Notes: generated by a model not told the origin, from the sequence alone. 64,000 bases of DNA from Thalassobacillus devorans (GCF_011761345.1 NZ_JAASRY010000001.1:310001-374000), one strand, 5' to 3'; counted from the stretch's first letter, positions 43,139 through 53,011 are shown. Program-made: numbers and translations.

Positions 43139-44788
43139 ATGGTGGCAAAAGGATTGGAACTTACCGTTAAAGAAGTCTTGGGGAGGGATACATTCCAGGA
43201 TGCAAGGTTAGTTGCTGGTGCTGAGGGATTGAGCAGGCCAGTCAAATGGACACATATTTTGGAGACAAAGGATTTTGACTTATTAATCAATGGTGGGGAA
43301 CTAATCCTCACGACAGGATCCGGGTTAGAGCTGGACTCCGCCAATGAGGAAACATATCAGCGTTTAATCAATAAAAACGCCGCTGGAATTTGCATTGAAA
43401 AAGGGGAGTATTTTAGTGAGCTTTCAACAAATATAATAGAGTTAGCGAATCAACACAAATTTCCAATTATCGTATTTGAGAACCTGGTGAAATTCGTAGA
43501 TATTACACAGGACTTACACACATCAATCATTAATCAACATCATCAAAAACTTCATGAGTTAAGTGAACTGACAACAGAATTCACCCACCTTTCCCTGTCC
43601 CATAATGGGATATTAAAAATTTTAAAAAAACTGCACGACTATTTTAGACTTCCTGCTTTATTCATTGCAGACGACTCCCATTCATACTATCACCCACCGG
43701 AAAAAAAGGAACTGGAAGAGTTAATTCGCCGTCATGTGAAAACATGGAAAAAAGATAATTTACAGCGAAAAACATTAACGATTGCTGATAGAAGCTTTGC
43801 CATATGTCCGGTGATCGGGCTCGGACAAGTCTGGGGGTATCTATGCATGGAAATCGTTGAATTCTCTATAGATGATTTTTTCTATTCCGTTTTAGATCGG
43901 GCCTCTTTAGCGATTGCTCAAATTCTATTAAGAGATAGAACAATAGAAGAAAGAAAATTAAAATCAGAGGATGAGCTTGTCCGTAACTTAATACAAGGAA
44001 AGGACTACAATAGAGATGACATTCAGACCTTTCTTACATTCTCCAGCAGTAATTTATATTACAGAGTAATAGTAATCAAAACAGAGATTCCTAATTTCCA
44101 GATGGGAGAAGGGGATTGGGAAGAAATGAAATTAAAAAGGTCGATGCTCATACGAACCCTGTTTAAACAACATGGCTTGTTTCCTGCGGTTTCTGTTAGA
44201 AAACACGAAATTGCCGTTATTTGTTCGTTTATATCCACAGAGGAATTAAAACAGGATACCACTAATTTTTCTAAACTAATCAATCGAATTTATACAATAG
44301 ATGAAAAAAATATTTTGGAAGGGAGTCAGTGTCAGGCAGGTGTAAGTGGGGTCTTTAAAAATATAGACGATGTGGGGAAGCATTATGAACAAGCTGGAGA
44401 AATACTCCAGTTGGCTGCTACGATAAGTCCGACCTATTTTTATGATAAAGCTGGGATATACAGGCTTTTGATTCAGTTGAAAAATAGCGGGGAGTTAGTT
44501 CAGTATATCGAAGATTACTTAGGGCCTCTCCTTGTTCATGACTCAGAGAATGATAGTAATTTGCTTTATACCCTTACGGTCTATCTGGAATGTGGCTGCT
44601 CGAAAAAAGAGGCTGCAGAGAAGTTATACATTGTCCGCCAGACACTATATCATCGTTTAGAAAAAATAGAACAGTTACTTAAGGTGGACTATACAGAAGC
44701 GGGAAACCGTTTAGCATTAGAGACAGCAATCAAAGCTCATCAATTCTTAGAGTTTCCTGATTATCATAATCGGCAGGAAAATATTTGA
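43139..44788 (+). CDS. PucR family transcriptional regulator
   Basis: The 549-residue protein has an N-terminal PucR sensor (VKEVLGRDTFQDARLVAGAE, WTHILETKDFDLLINGGELI), a central GGDEF-like region and a C-terminal HTH (ECGCSKKEAAEKLYIVRQTL, then YHRLEKIEQLL). The architecture matches activators of purine and amino-compound catabolism that sense pathway intermediates. It is divergent from the transaminase-mmsA pair, its probable target. ATG 43139 and GTG 43142 are both near GGAGGGG; the GTG has better spacing. Confidence 0.88.
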   Translation: MVAKGLELTVKEVLGRDTFQDARLVAGAEGLSRPVKWTHILETKDFDLLINGGELILTTGSGLELDSANEETYQRLINKNAAGICIEKGEYFSELSTNIIELANQHKFPIIVFENLVKFVDITQDLHTSIINQHHQKLHELSELTTEFTHLSLSHNGILKILKKLHDYFRLPALFIADDSHSYYHPPEKKELEELIRRHVKTWKKDNLQRKTLTIADRSFAICPVIGLGQVWGYLCMEIVEFSIDDFFYSVLDRASLAIAQILLRDRTIEERKLKSEDELVRNLIQGKDYNRDDIQTFLTFSSSNLYYRVIVIKTEIPNFQMGEGDWEEMKLKRSMLIRTLFKQHGLFPAVSVRKHEIAVICSFISTEELKQDTTNFSKLINRIYTIDEKNILEGSQCQAGVSGVFKNIDDVGKHYEQAGEILQLAATISPTYFYDKAGIYRLLIQLKNSGELVQYIEDYLGPLLVHDSENDSNLLYTLTVYLECGCSKKEAAEKLYIVRQTLYHRLEKIEQLLKVDYTEAGNRLALETAIKAHQFLEFPDYHNRQENI

Positions 44789-45299
44789 ATTGTGCAACTG
44801 TCCATTGCCCAAGCGGGAAAGTGTGTGGCTAAGCAAAAATAAACTCTCTAATTTTATATTGGCACATCATCGCTCCAAAGAAATTCTTTTTCTTTGGTTT
44901 TTTTATGTCTATGACTTACGTAAGGAGTTATTTAAGTGATCCTCTCTATCATTTAAAGGAAGATACCGAGGCTGAAATAGGTAAATATTCATGGTTATAG
45001 TGATAATTGTATCATTTTTAAAATAATTAACAATTTTCAGAAAAGTTATTGATTATGTGATTTAGTTTTGATACACTTGTAAACCAAATAGAGGATTTTT
45101 TAGTTGTAAGTAAATTATAATTCTATATTTGCTTAACAAAGGGAATTTAGATTCTTGGGGTCATTTAGATTGGATTGAGGAGGGAGGTATATTTATTTAA
45201 ATAACTAAACGTTTATGTTTATTAACTAATGACGTTGCAATGACGCTCAGTCCCACCCGGCAATAGGTAATAATCCAATAAAGGGGAGGAATTTGAAAG
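44789..45299. other. Intergenic region upstream of tctCBA
   Basis: This 511-base A/T-rich region holds the pucR terminator near its start, and a possible promoter TTGATT (near 45047) / TACACT with 17-base spacing. About 200 bases separate that promoter from the tctC start, long enough for a leader RNA, but I recognise no riboswitch class. No coding frame is credible. Confidence 0.5.
44875..44906 (+). terminator. Terminator after pucR
   Basis: CCAAAGAAA pairs with TTTCTTTGG and is followed by T7. Confidence 0.8.
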
Positions 45300-46331
45300 G
45301 TGAAAAAATACTTAATGGTTTTTCTATTAATTTTCTTTGCTATTAGCTTGGTAGCTTGTGGAACATCTGGACAATCTAATTCCACCAAAGAAGCCAGTGC
45401 AGATGCAAGTAAATCAAGTGAGGCGGCCAGTTCGGATTTTCCGAAGAAGCCGATTAAACTGGTCATTCCATATGGGCCAGGCGGGGCCACCGATGTTATT
45501 TTTCGCTTAGTTGCTAAAGAAGCAGAAAAACACCTGGGACAGCCTGTAGTTCCAGTAAATATGGAAGGGGCGGGAGCTACATTAGGTGCTCGCCATGTGA
45601 AGGACGCCAAACCGGACGGTTATACCATCTTAGGAAGCCACGATACGATAGCAACCTCTTATTTATCAGGATCCTCCGATTTTTCATTTGATGCATTTGA
45701 ACCAATATCTCTTTTAACAAAGACTATTAACATTCCTTCTGTGAATGCTGAATCCGGAATTGAAACAGCAGCGGAGTTTGTTGAGTATGTAAAAGCAAAC
45801 CCAGGGAAGGCGAAGATCAGTATGATTCCTGGCTCTACCAGTCACTTCTTTATGGCCCAATTTTTAGCTGAGACTGGAATTCCCGAGGAGAACATCAATT
45901 TTGTGGGTTATCCTGGCACTGGGGATGAGGTAGCAGCCCTCTATGCGAATGAAGTAGACTTTTCTATGTTGAATATTCCATCTGGCAAGGGGTTTTATGA
46001 TGATGGTTCACTCACTCCAGTTGGAATTGCACATAATGAAAGACTGGAACTACTGCCGGACACAACAACACTTAATGAGCAAGGAATTGAAATTGAAAAT
46101 GCAACAAACCGTGGGTTATTTGCACCAAAAGGAACACCGGATGAGCATATTGCGGTCATCGAAGAAGCATTTAAAAAAGCCCTTGAAAGTGAGGAAGTAC
46201 AGAATAAAGTCAACAATGAGTTAGGTTCAATAACAAGTTTCCTTCCTCGTGATGAATATAAGAAATTTTTGGAGGAACGGGAAGCTACATTGACAGAAAT
46301 AGCTGAAGGTATCGATTTCGAAAATAAATAG
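45300..46331 (+). CDS. tctC: Tripartite tricarboxylate transporter substrate-binding lipoprotein
   Basis: The 343-residue protein has a lipobox LVAC and the TctC/Bug fold: FPKKPIKLVIPYGPGGATDV, GARHVKDAKPDGYTILGSHD and GLFAPKGTPDEHI. It binds a carboxylate outside the membrane for the TctAB carrier. It starts at GTG after GGGGAGGA. A 126-base gap separates it from tctB. The true substrate is unknown; the following gamma-glutamyltransferase-like gene hints at a gamma-glutamyl or other carboxylate compound. Confidence 0.92.
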   Translation: MKKYLMVFLLIFFAISLVACGTSGQSNSTKEASADASKSSEAASSDFPKKPIKLVIPYGPGGATDVIFRLVAKEAEKHLGQPVVPVNMEGAGATLGARHVKDAKPDGYTILGSHDTIATSYLSGSSDFSFDAFEPISLLTKTINIPSVNAESGIETAAEFVEYVKANPGKAKISMIPGSTSHFFMAQFLAETGIPEENINFVGYPGTGDEVAALYANEVDFSMLNIPSGKGFYDDGSLTPVGIAHNERLELLPDTTTLNEQGIEIENATNRGLFAPKGTPDEHIAVIEEAFKKALESEEVQNKVNNELGSITSFLPRDEYKKFLEEREATLTEIAEGIDFENK

Positions 46332-46457
46332 AAACGAGGACAAGGTGGGGGACGATGGGCTTCAAGCTTAAGCGAAGTGAGCAATATCTGATTGAATACA
46401 TCGGCCCCTTTCGTGTCTGATCAGTAATGGTACTACATGAATGAAGGGTGGTAACCA

Positions 46458-46922
46458 ATGACAAAAGATCGTTCTTTTGCTCTGGCAGTGGGGGTTTTTA
46501 TTGTCATTATGTATATCGAGTCTATGAGGATTCCAGAGAAGACTAGCTGGCAAGTATATGGATCTGCTTTTTATCCCCGTATTCTGCTAGGTATTATGGG
46601 AGTATTAGCGCTGTTTCTGTTGATTAACTCATTTAGAAATAAAAAAACAAAAGGATCAGATAATAAATTTATTGATTTACCAGGTTTCTGGAAGGAATAC
46701 AATGAAATTATTTTCTTGTTCGTTGCGTTTGGAGTCTATGTTTTTATTCTTTCCAGGGTGGGTTTCATCCTATCGACAGCTCTTTATCTTTTTATTTCTA
46801 TGGCCATTTTAATGGGAGTAAAAAATAAAAAGGATGTAATGTTGAATATCACCGTTACGGTCATAGCGACATTATCAGTTTTTGCTATCTTTAATTATGG
46901 CTTAAATGTTTGGCTGCCTTAA
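46458..46922 (+). CDS. tctB: Tripartite tricarboxylate transporter small membrane protein
   Basis: The 154-residue protein has four hydrophobic segments, normal for TctB, with ESMRIPEKTSWQVYGSAFYPR as the family-typical N-terminal loop. It pairs with TctA 24 bases downstream. AAGGGTGG precedes ATG. Confidence 0.88.
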   Translation: MTKDRSFALAVGVFIVIMYIESMRIPEKTSWQVYGSAFYPRILLGIMGVLALFLLINSFRNKKTKGSDNKFIDLPGFWKEYNEIIFLFVAFGVYVFILSRVGFILSTALYLFISMAILMGVKNKKDVMLNITVTVIATLSVFAIFNYGLNVWLP

Positions 46923-46946
46923 ACCATAAATGGAAGGGAGTACATT

Positions 46947-48482
46947 ATGGGACAATTCTTTATTCAAGCAATCGGTGAGGTATCGAATTTATCAACCTTA
47001 CTATTAATTACAATAGGGGTTATATTCGGTATCATTGGCGGCTGTATTCCTGGCTTCACCATTACAATGTCAATTTTAGTGGCGTTCCCATTTACATTTG
47101 CGATGGACCCGATAAATGGCTTGGCCTTAATGATCGGAGTTTTTGTAGGGGGCTATTCAGGGGGATTAATTTCCGGTGTCATGCTTGGCATCCCGGGCAC
47201 ACCCTCCTCAATTACAACGGTTTATGACGGCTATCCAATGGCTCAGAAAGGAGAACCGGGACGGGCACTTGGCATTGGAGTGATCGCCTCCTTTATAGGG
47301 ACGATCGTCAGTGTGTTTGTATTAATTATTTTTGGACCCTTAATTGCAAAATTCAGTCTGAATTTTCGTCCTTGGGAAATTACGGCTTTAATCATTTTCA
47401 CTCTTACCTTAGTAGCCAGTCTTTCGAATGGGGCAATGATTAAAGGGCTGATTGCAGCTGCCTTTGGTCTGTTTATAGCTACCATAGGTCTCGATCGCAG
47501 TGGTAATTTACGGTTTGATTTTGGAGTCAGCGAATTTTCCGCTGGTTTTGAAATGCTTCCGGTCATGATCGGTGTCTTTGCATTTTCTCAATTAATGAGT
47601 AATGTTCAAAAGCTGAAAAAAGATAAAGAAGGGAAGTCGAAACAGCCAGATATGAAAGTAGACATTCCCTATAGGCAAATTGGAAAAGACTTATGGTCCC
47701 AAAAAATCAATACGTTACGTTCAGCCCTTATCGGGAGTGTGATCGGGGCGCTTCCTGGAACCGGCGGATCGGTGGCGAACTTTGTAAGTTATGATCAATC
47801 CAAGAAGTTTTCCAAACACCCGGATAAGTATGGAGAAGGTATTCCGGATGGAATTATTGCTTCGGAATCTTCCAACAATGCTGTGGCAGGAGGGGCCTTT
47901 ATTCCAACCCTCGCCTTAGGTATTCCGGGAGATTTGGTTATGGCAATTATGATGGGGGTGCTGATTCTTCACGGAATTACACCAGGTCCATTAATGTTTC
48001 AGGAGCACCCGGTACTCATTGGTGCTATCTATGTGAGTCTTTTTGTGGGTGCCATTGTCATGCTTGCTTCACAGTTTCTATTGATTCGTTATTTTGCCAA
48101 AATTTCTTTGGTGCCTCAGCAAATCCTGGTACCTATTGTTTTGATGCTTTGTGCAGTAGGGGCCTTTGCACTTAACAATAATGTTTTTGATATTTGGATT
48201 CTGTTTGGATTTGGTATTATTGGTTACCTGCTTTCGAAAGCTGATGTACCTTTAACCCCATTGATACTTGGTGTCGTACTTGGACATAACCTTGAAAACC
48301 AAATATTCCGGGCTCTAGAGCTTGATCCCAGCTGGATAACTTTCTTCACAAGACCGCTTGCTTTGGTGTTTTTCGGTTTTGCCTTACTTTCTATTATTAT
48401 TTCAATCAAACAAAATAGAAAAGCTGCGCCAACACCGGGGGACGCAATTGATGAAGATGATGAAGGAAAGAAAATATCCTGA
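46947..48482 (+). CDS. tctA: Tripartite tricarboxylate transporter large permease
   Basis: The 511-residue protein has about 12 membrane helices. The TctA repeats GVMLGIPGTPSSITTVYDGY and IGALPGTGGSVANFVSYDQS, plus GIPDGIIASESSNNAVAGGA, are diagnostic. It is the channel for cation-coupled carboxylate import with TctB and TctC. Confidence 0.94.
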   Translation: MGQFFIQAIGEVSNLSTLLLITIGVIFGIIGGCIPGFTITMSILVAFPFTFAMDPINGLALMIGVFVGGYSGGLISGVMLGIPGTPSSITTVYDGYPMAQKGEPGRALGIGVIASFIGTIVSVFVLIIFGPLIAKFSLNFRPWEITALIIFTLTLVASLSNGAMIKGLIAAAFGLFIATIGLDRSGNLRFDFGVSEFSAGFEMLPVMIGVFAFSQLMSNVQKLKKDKEGKSKQPDMKVDIPYRQIGKDLWSQKINTLRSALIGSVIGALPGTGGSVANFVSYDQSKKFSKHPDKYGEGIPDGIIASESSNNAVAGGAFIPTLALGIPGDLVMAIMMGVLILHGITPGPLMFQEHPVLIGAIYVSLFVGAIVMLASQFLLIRYFAKISLVPQQILVPIVLMLCAVGAFALNNNVFDIWILFGFGIIGYLLSKADVPLTPLILGVVLGHNLENQIFRALELDPSWITFFTRPLALVFFGFALLSIIISIKQNRKAAPTPGDAIDEDDEGKKIS

Positions 48483-48529
48483 CTGTTTGTAATTACTTAC
48501 TATTAAACTACTAATTAATAAGGAGTTTT

Positions 48530-50143
48530 ATGATGCTGAAATTTGATTCTTTATACAACCCTTCCTTTTCGAAAAGAATGACTGCTTATGGGAAACGGGG
48601 GATGGTAGCGACGTCCCAGCCTTTAGCTGCACAGGCTGGGATGGATATCCTAAAGCAGGGCGGGAATGCCATTGATGCTGCTATTGCTACTGCTGCAGCT
48701 TTAACGGTAGTGGAGCCAACGTCAAACGGAATTGGTGGTGATGCGTTTGCCATTGTTTGGGTGAAGGGAGATATTCATGGCCTGAATGCCAGTGGACCTT
48801 CTCCAAATAGTATTTCTATTGAGGAAGTGAAAAAGCTGGGTTATAAAGAAATGCCAGAGCACGGGATGCTTCCAGTTACGATCCCAGGTGCACCATCTGC
48901 CTGGAAAGCGTTGAATGAACGATTTGGCAAGCTATCGTTTGAGAAGATGTTACAGCCTGCAATTGACTACGCAGAAAATGGGTTCCCGATTTCGCCGGTT
49001 GTCAGTCAGTTATGGGAAGAAGGTTATGTTACTTTTTCGGAGAAACAAGGAGAGGAATTCAAGCCATGGTCAGAAACATTTGCCCCTGAAGGCCGTTGTC
49101 CTAAAGCAGGTGAAATATGGTCTTCCCCTCACCATGCAAGTACTTTGAAATCAATTGCTGAAACAAAGGCAGCATCTTTTTATGAAGGGGAGCTGGCGGA
49201 TAAAATCGATCAGTTTTCCAGGCAGCATGGGGGCTTTTTAAGAAAAGAAGACCTTGCTACATATAAACCGGAATGGGTGGACCCTATTCGTGTGAATTAT
49301 AAAGGGTATGACGTTTGGGAGATCCCTCCAAATGGATCAGGAATGATTGCCTTAATGGCATTAAATATTTTAGATGGTTTTGAAGTTACGGATAATGGTT
49401 CTGTTGATACCTACCACAGACAATTAGAAGCTATGAAACTGGCTTATGTGGATGGGCTGAAATACATTACCGAACAGGGTAAAATGGGGGTTTCTACAAA
49501 CGAACTATTATCCGAAGCTTATGCAGCCACAAGAAGAAGCCTGATTGATGAAGAAGCTCTACTCCCAGAACCAGGTGATCCATTGGCTGGGGGCACCGTG
49601 TATTTGGCTGCAGCAGATGAAGAAGGAAACATGATCTCTTATATTCAAAGTAATTTTAAAGGATTCGGTTCCGGGATGGTCGTTCCAGAAACCGGAATAA
49701 GCCTGCAAAACCGGGGATGGTCCTTTTCTTTGGATGAGAATCATTATAATCGTCTGGAGCCGGGGAAGAAAACGTATCACACGATTATTCCAGGCTTTTT
49801 ATCGAAAGACGGAAGTCCAGTTGGACCATTTGGAGTGATGGGAGGATTCATGCAGCCGCAGGGCCATGTGCAAGTGGTGATGAATATGGTTGATTATCAC
49901 TTGAATCCGCAGGCTGCCCTGGACGCTCCCCGCTGGAAATGGGTGAGCGGAAAAACCATTGAGGTAGAACCGCATTTTCCTGACCATATTGCCCAGGCTT
50001 TATCCCGGAAAGGACACCAAATTGTCAAAAGAGTGGATAGCCTCAGCTTTGGAAGAGGACAAATCATTGTCAGAAACCCTGAAACAGGAGTGTTGGCAGG
50101 AGGTTCAGAATCACGTACCGATGGTTTAGTGCTTGGCTGGTAG
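48530..50143 (+). CDS. Gamma-glutamyltransferase family protein
   Basis: The 537-residue Ntn-hydrolase has GGT features: GMVATSQPLAAQAGMDILKQ, GGNAIDAAIATAAALTVVEP, SNGIGGDAFAIVW and, in place of the classical TTH nucleophile region, GGTVYLAAADEEGNMISYIQ with Thr as candidate. No signal peptide is seen, so it is probably cytosolic, unlike classical GGT. The first ATG is very close to AAGGAG; ATG 48533 has better spacing. Possible substrates are gamma-glutamyl amides imported by TctABC or made inside the cell (inference). Confidence 0.85.
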   Translation: MMLKFDSLYNPSFSKRMTAYGKRGMVATSQPLAAQAGMDILKQGGNAIDAAIATAAALTVVEPTSNGIGGDAFAIVWVKGDIHGLNASGPSPNSISIEEVKKLGYKEMPEHGMLPVTIPGAPSAWKALNERFGKLSFEKMLQPAIDYAENGFPISPVVSQLWEEGYVTFSEKQGEEFKPWSETFAPEGRCPKAGEIWSSPHHASTLKSIAETKAASFYEGELADKIDQFSRQHGGFLRKEDLATYKPEWVDPIRVNYKGYDVWEIPPNGSGMIALMALNILDGFEVTDNGSVDTYHRQLEAMKLAYVDGLKYITEQGKMGVSTNELLSEAYAATRRSLIDEEALLPEPGDPLAGGTVYLAAADEEGNMISYIQSNFKGFGSGMVVPETGISLQNRGWSFSLDENHYNRLEPGKKTYHTIIPGFLSKDGSPVGPFGVMGGFMQPQGHVQVVMNMVDYHLNPQAALDAPRWKWVSGKTIEVEPHFPDHIAQALSRKGHQIVKRVDSLSFGRGQIIVRNPETGVLAGGSESRTDGLVLGW

Positions 50144-50195
50144 ATTTCCAAGTTTCTTTTCTATCAATATATGTAATGAAAAAAGGGGTGAGTTA

Positions 50196-50294
50196 ATGAG
50201 CAGACATCAACATTATTGTGGTTACGTACAATTACCGCACGCTTTTGCTCATCAGAAAGAAGCATATGGTAAATCGGTCGGTGACTTATGGTGA
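50196..50294 (+). CDS. Small 32-residue frame overlapping the chromate transporter start
   Basis: ATG 50196 follows AAAAAGGGGTGAG and encodes a His-rich peptide (MSRHQHYCGYVQLPHAFAHQ...). It stops at TGA 50292-50294, seven bases inside the next gene. The strong ribosome site and the overlap suggest translational coupling. I do not recognise it. Confidence 0.42.
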   Translation: MSRHQHYCGYVQLPHAFAHQKEAYGKSVGDLW

Positions 50295-50947
50295 CAGGAA
50301 AAGGTGCGGAAGCGAGAGAAGAAACTCAGGACATGACCGCTAAAAAAGAAACCTCTGGTAAAAGGATGATATTCCAAGAACAGTGGAAACTGTCATGGGC
50401 TTTTTTTAAAGTTGGAATGCTTGGATATGGGGGAGGTCCTTCATCTATTCCGCTAGTTCACAAGGAGGTAGTGGAGCGGTACCAATGGATGACGGATGAT
50501 GAGTTTGGTGATACGCTCGCATTAGCGAATACACTGCCAGGCCCAATTGCAACAAAAATGGCAGGCTATATCGGCCATCGGGTTGGAGGCGTAACAGGTC
50601 TTATAAACGCAGTTCTGGCTACCATTGTTCCTACCATTATCCTGATGATCATTTTGCTAACTTCATTGCAAACCTTTAAGGATAAACCATGGGTATCGGG
50701 CATGACACAAGCCGTAATACCGATTGTTGGCGTCATGCTTGCTGTACTAACCTGGGACTTTTTTAAGAAGGCGAAGAAGGGACTGGGATGGGGAGGAAGC
50801 ATCGGGCTTGTGGCAGCTAGTGTAATTGCTCTTGAACTCCTAAATATTCATCCAGGGATTTTGATTTTTGTTTTATTACTTACCGCTGTTCTCAAAAAAG
50901 ATAAAGGTGATCAAGCAAAAGTCAGGGAAAGGCAGGGAGCTTCATGA
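50288..50947 (+). CDS. Chromate transporter, first half (short CHR family)
   Basis: The 219-residue protein has the CHR domain signature FFKVGMLGYGGGPSSIPLVH and ANTLPGPIATKMAGYIGHR, followed by about five membrane segments. In Firmicutes the transporter is made of two half-proteins encoded in tandem. Members export chromate; some act on sulfate-like anions, and a role linked to the neighbouring catabolic genes is not obvious. About 36 hydrophilic residues precede the domain. The stop overlaps the next start (ATGA). Confidence 0.88.
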   Translation: MVTGKGAEAREETQDMTAKKETSGKRMIFQEQWKLSWAFFKVGMLGYGGGPSSIPLVHKEVVERYQWMTDDEFGDTLALANTLPGPIATKMAGYIGHRVGGVTGLINAVLATIVPTIILMIILLTSLQTFKDKPWVSGMTQAVIPIVGVMLAVLTWDFFKKAKKGLGWGGSIGLVAASVIALELLNIHPGILIFVLLLTAVLKKDKGDQAKVRERQGAS

Positions 50948-51483
50948 TTTATTGGCAAATTTTTTCGGCATTTTTCATACCGGGCGTTCTAGGATATGGC
51001 GGTGGCCCTGCTTCCATTCCACTAGTGGAAAATGAAGTGGTCAAACGATTCGAGTGGATGACGACCAATGAATTTAGCGAGCTGCTTGCGATGGGAAATG
51101 CTTTGCCAGGCCCAATAGCCACAAAAATGGCAGGTTATATTGGGTTTGAACAAGGCGGAATGTTAGGTGCGTTTGTAGGTATATTTGCAACGGTAGCTCC
51201 TTCGTTAATTCTTATGATTGTGCTGTTAGGAATACTTTACAAGTATAAAGACTCTCCGAAAGTAAAGCGTATGACCGTATTGATTCGCCCTGCAATCGCA
51301 GTCATGCTTGGCGTTATGGCTTATGAGTTTTTTGCAAGTTCCTATTCAGGAGCTGGTATCTACCAGACTATTTTCCTGATAGGGATAGGGTACATTTTGC
51401 TGGAAAAAGTAAAAGTCCATCCAGCACTAGTGATTGTAGGTGCCTTGGGTTATGGGGCAATCTTTCTTGGTGGAGTGATATAG
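50944..51483 (+). CDS. Chromate transporter, second half (short CHR family)
   Basis: The 179-residue partner contains FFIPGVLGYGGGPASIPLVE and GNALPGPIATKMAGYIGFE, parallel to the first half. It should form the functional pair with it in the membrane. It ends the transcription unit: a strong terminator follows. Confidence 0.9.
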   Translation: MIYWQIFSAFFIPGVLGYGGGPASIPLVENEVVKRFEWMTTNEFSELLAMGNALPGPIATKMAGYIGFEQGGMLGAFVGIFATVAPSLILMIVLLGILYKYKDSPKVKRMTVLIRPAIAVMLGVMAYEFFASSYSGAGIYQTIFLIGIGYILLEKVKVHPALVIVGALGYGAIFLGGVI

Positions 51484-51492
51484 AAAATGAAA

Positions 51493-51533
51493 AAATACTG
51501 AATCTCCTATACCGGTGGTTCAGTATTTTTTTA
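51493..51533 (+). terminator. Terminator after the chromate transporter pair
   Basis: AATACTGAA pairs with TTCAGTATT and is followed by T6. Confidence 0.82.
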
Positions 51534-51727
51534 GTTTTCATTCTAAGCTGCCATTACTATCAGGTTCAGATGCTGAACAGTTAAGATATTATCCAATTTT
51601 AGACAAAGTGTAAAAGAGGTTACCTTCATTTTTAACATTATGATTAATGTAGTAAATGACTTATTTCATTATAGTAGAAACATAATATTTTTTAAATTCA
51701 TAATTTTTAAAAAAGGAGGAGTCTCCA

Positions 51728-53011
51728 CTGGTAAATCAGCTGCGATTAGAAAATCGACTAAAAGAATTGGCGAAAATAGGTAAAATCAGTGACACAGGTG
51801 TTTGTCGTTTAGCACATTCCATAGAGGATAAACAAGCCATGGATCTGGTGTCAAGCTGGATGAACGAAGCAGGTATGACGTCAACTATTGATTCTTTCGG
51901 TAATTTAATTGGTGTCTATGAAGGAAACGATCCCTCTTTAACTCGTCTCGTTATAGGATCTCATATTGATACGCAGCCTTATGCTGGCAGGTTTGATGGA
52001 ACTATTGGTGTGCTTGGCGCCATTGAAGTTATTCAATTGATGCAGGAAAACCATATCAAACTCGAACGAACAATTGAAATCGTATCATTTGCTGATGAAG
52101 AAGGTGCTCGCTTTAACAAAGGGTTGTTTGGTGTTAGAGCTCTTACTGGCAAGTTAGAGGCGGAAGAAATGGAGCTCAAAGATATAAATGGTACCACGAG
52201 AGCCCAGGCCTTGAAAGACATAGAATTATACCCGAATCATATGGAACCTCCCCGATATACCCCCGAAAATGTATGCGCTTTCTTAGAGATGCATATTGAA
52301 CAAGGCCCATTGCTGGAGAGTCAGAATCTCCCCGTCGGCATTGTATCCGGAATATCTGGTCCGCTATGGCTGACCGTTGAATTCGAAGGACATTCTGGTC
52401 ATGCCGGTGCTGTGCCAATGGGATTGAGACAGGATGCCCTGGTTGGCGCTGCAAGAGTGATTCATTTGTTTGATGAAATGGTAAAAAGTGATCTGTCACA
52501 CCCTACGGTTGGAACAGTAGGGTTCATCAATAACTTTCCTAATTCCAGAAACACAATCTCTGAAAAAGTTACATTTACGATAGATCTACGAGATCTCCTG
52601 CCAGATCGAAGGAAAAAATATGAAGATCAGCTGTATCAACTCATAACCACCACAGCTCAAATGTACCAGTTGAATTACCACATAACAGAGGATACGAACA
52701 GCGATCCCAAATACTGTGCCGGCTGGATAAAGGAAATCATGCAGGAAGAATTAACAGAGATGGGACAAGAACCATTCGAATTAATGAGCGGGCCTTTTCA
52801 TGATTCTTTAATTATGGCTGACTGTTGTCCATATGGAATGATTTTTGTGCGTTGTGAAAAAGGGCTTAGTCACCACCCGAATGAGTATGCTGACATAGAA
52901 GATATTACTATAGGTACTCAGCTCCTCTACCATACGGTCACAAGAATCGTTAATAACAAACATTTAAATGTGGGAGGGAATACAAATGAAAGCAACATTC
53001 AAACTTCCTAA
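51728..53011 (+). CDS. M20-type Zn amidohydrolase (N-carbamoyl-amino-acid hydrolase / allantoate amidohydrolase family)
   Basis: The 427-residue enzyme has HyuC/AllC motifs: IGSHIDTQPYAGRFDG (His, Asp), FADEEGARFNKGLFG (Glu-Glu), EMHIEQGPLLES, the dimer-domain GHSGHAGAVPMGLRQDA and GPFHDSLIMA. It hydrolyses an N-carbamoyl or ureido group. I place the start at CTG 51728: AAAAGGAGGAG ends six bases upstream, and the codons between it and TTG 51767 encode NQLRLENRLKELAKIGKIS, which reads like the normal N-terminus of this family. The operon continues with a symporter and two more amide-acting enzymes. Confidence 0.85.
   Translation: MVNQLRLENRLKELAKIGKISDTGVCRLAHSIEDKQAMDLVSSWMNEAGMTSTIDSFGNLIGVYEGNDPSLTRLVIGSHIDTQPYAGRFDGTIGVLGAIEVIQLMQENHIKLERTIEIVSFADEEGARFNKGLFGVRALTGKLEAEEMELKDINGTTRAQALKDIELYPNHMEPPRYTPENVCAFLEMHIEQGPLLESQNLPVGIVSGISGPLWLTVEFEGHSGHAGAVPMGLRQDALVGAARVIHLFDEMVKSDLSHPTVGTVGFINNFPNSRNTISEKVTFTIDLRDLLPDRRKKYEDQLYQLITTTAQMYQLNYHITEDTNSDPKYCAGWIKEIMQEELTEMGQEPFELMSGPFHDSLIMADCCPYGMIFVRCEKGLSHHPNEYADIEDITIGTQLLYHTVTRIVNNKHLNVGGNTNESNIQTS

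Noticed and set aside
46354-46419. 21-codon frame with a ribosome-like site between tctC and tctB
   Set aside because: Too short, no recognisable pattern, and the AAGGTGGGGG may be chance in a 126-base gap.
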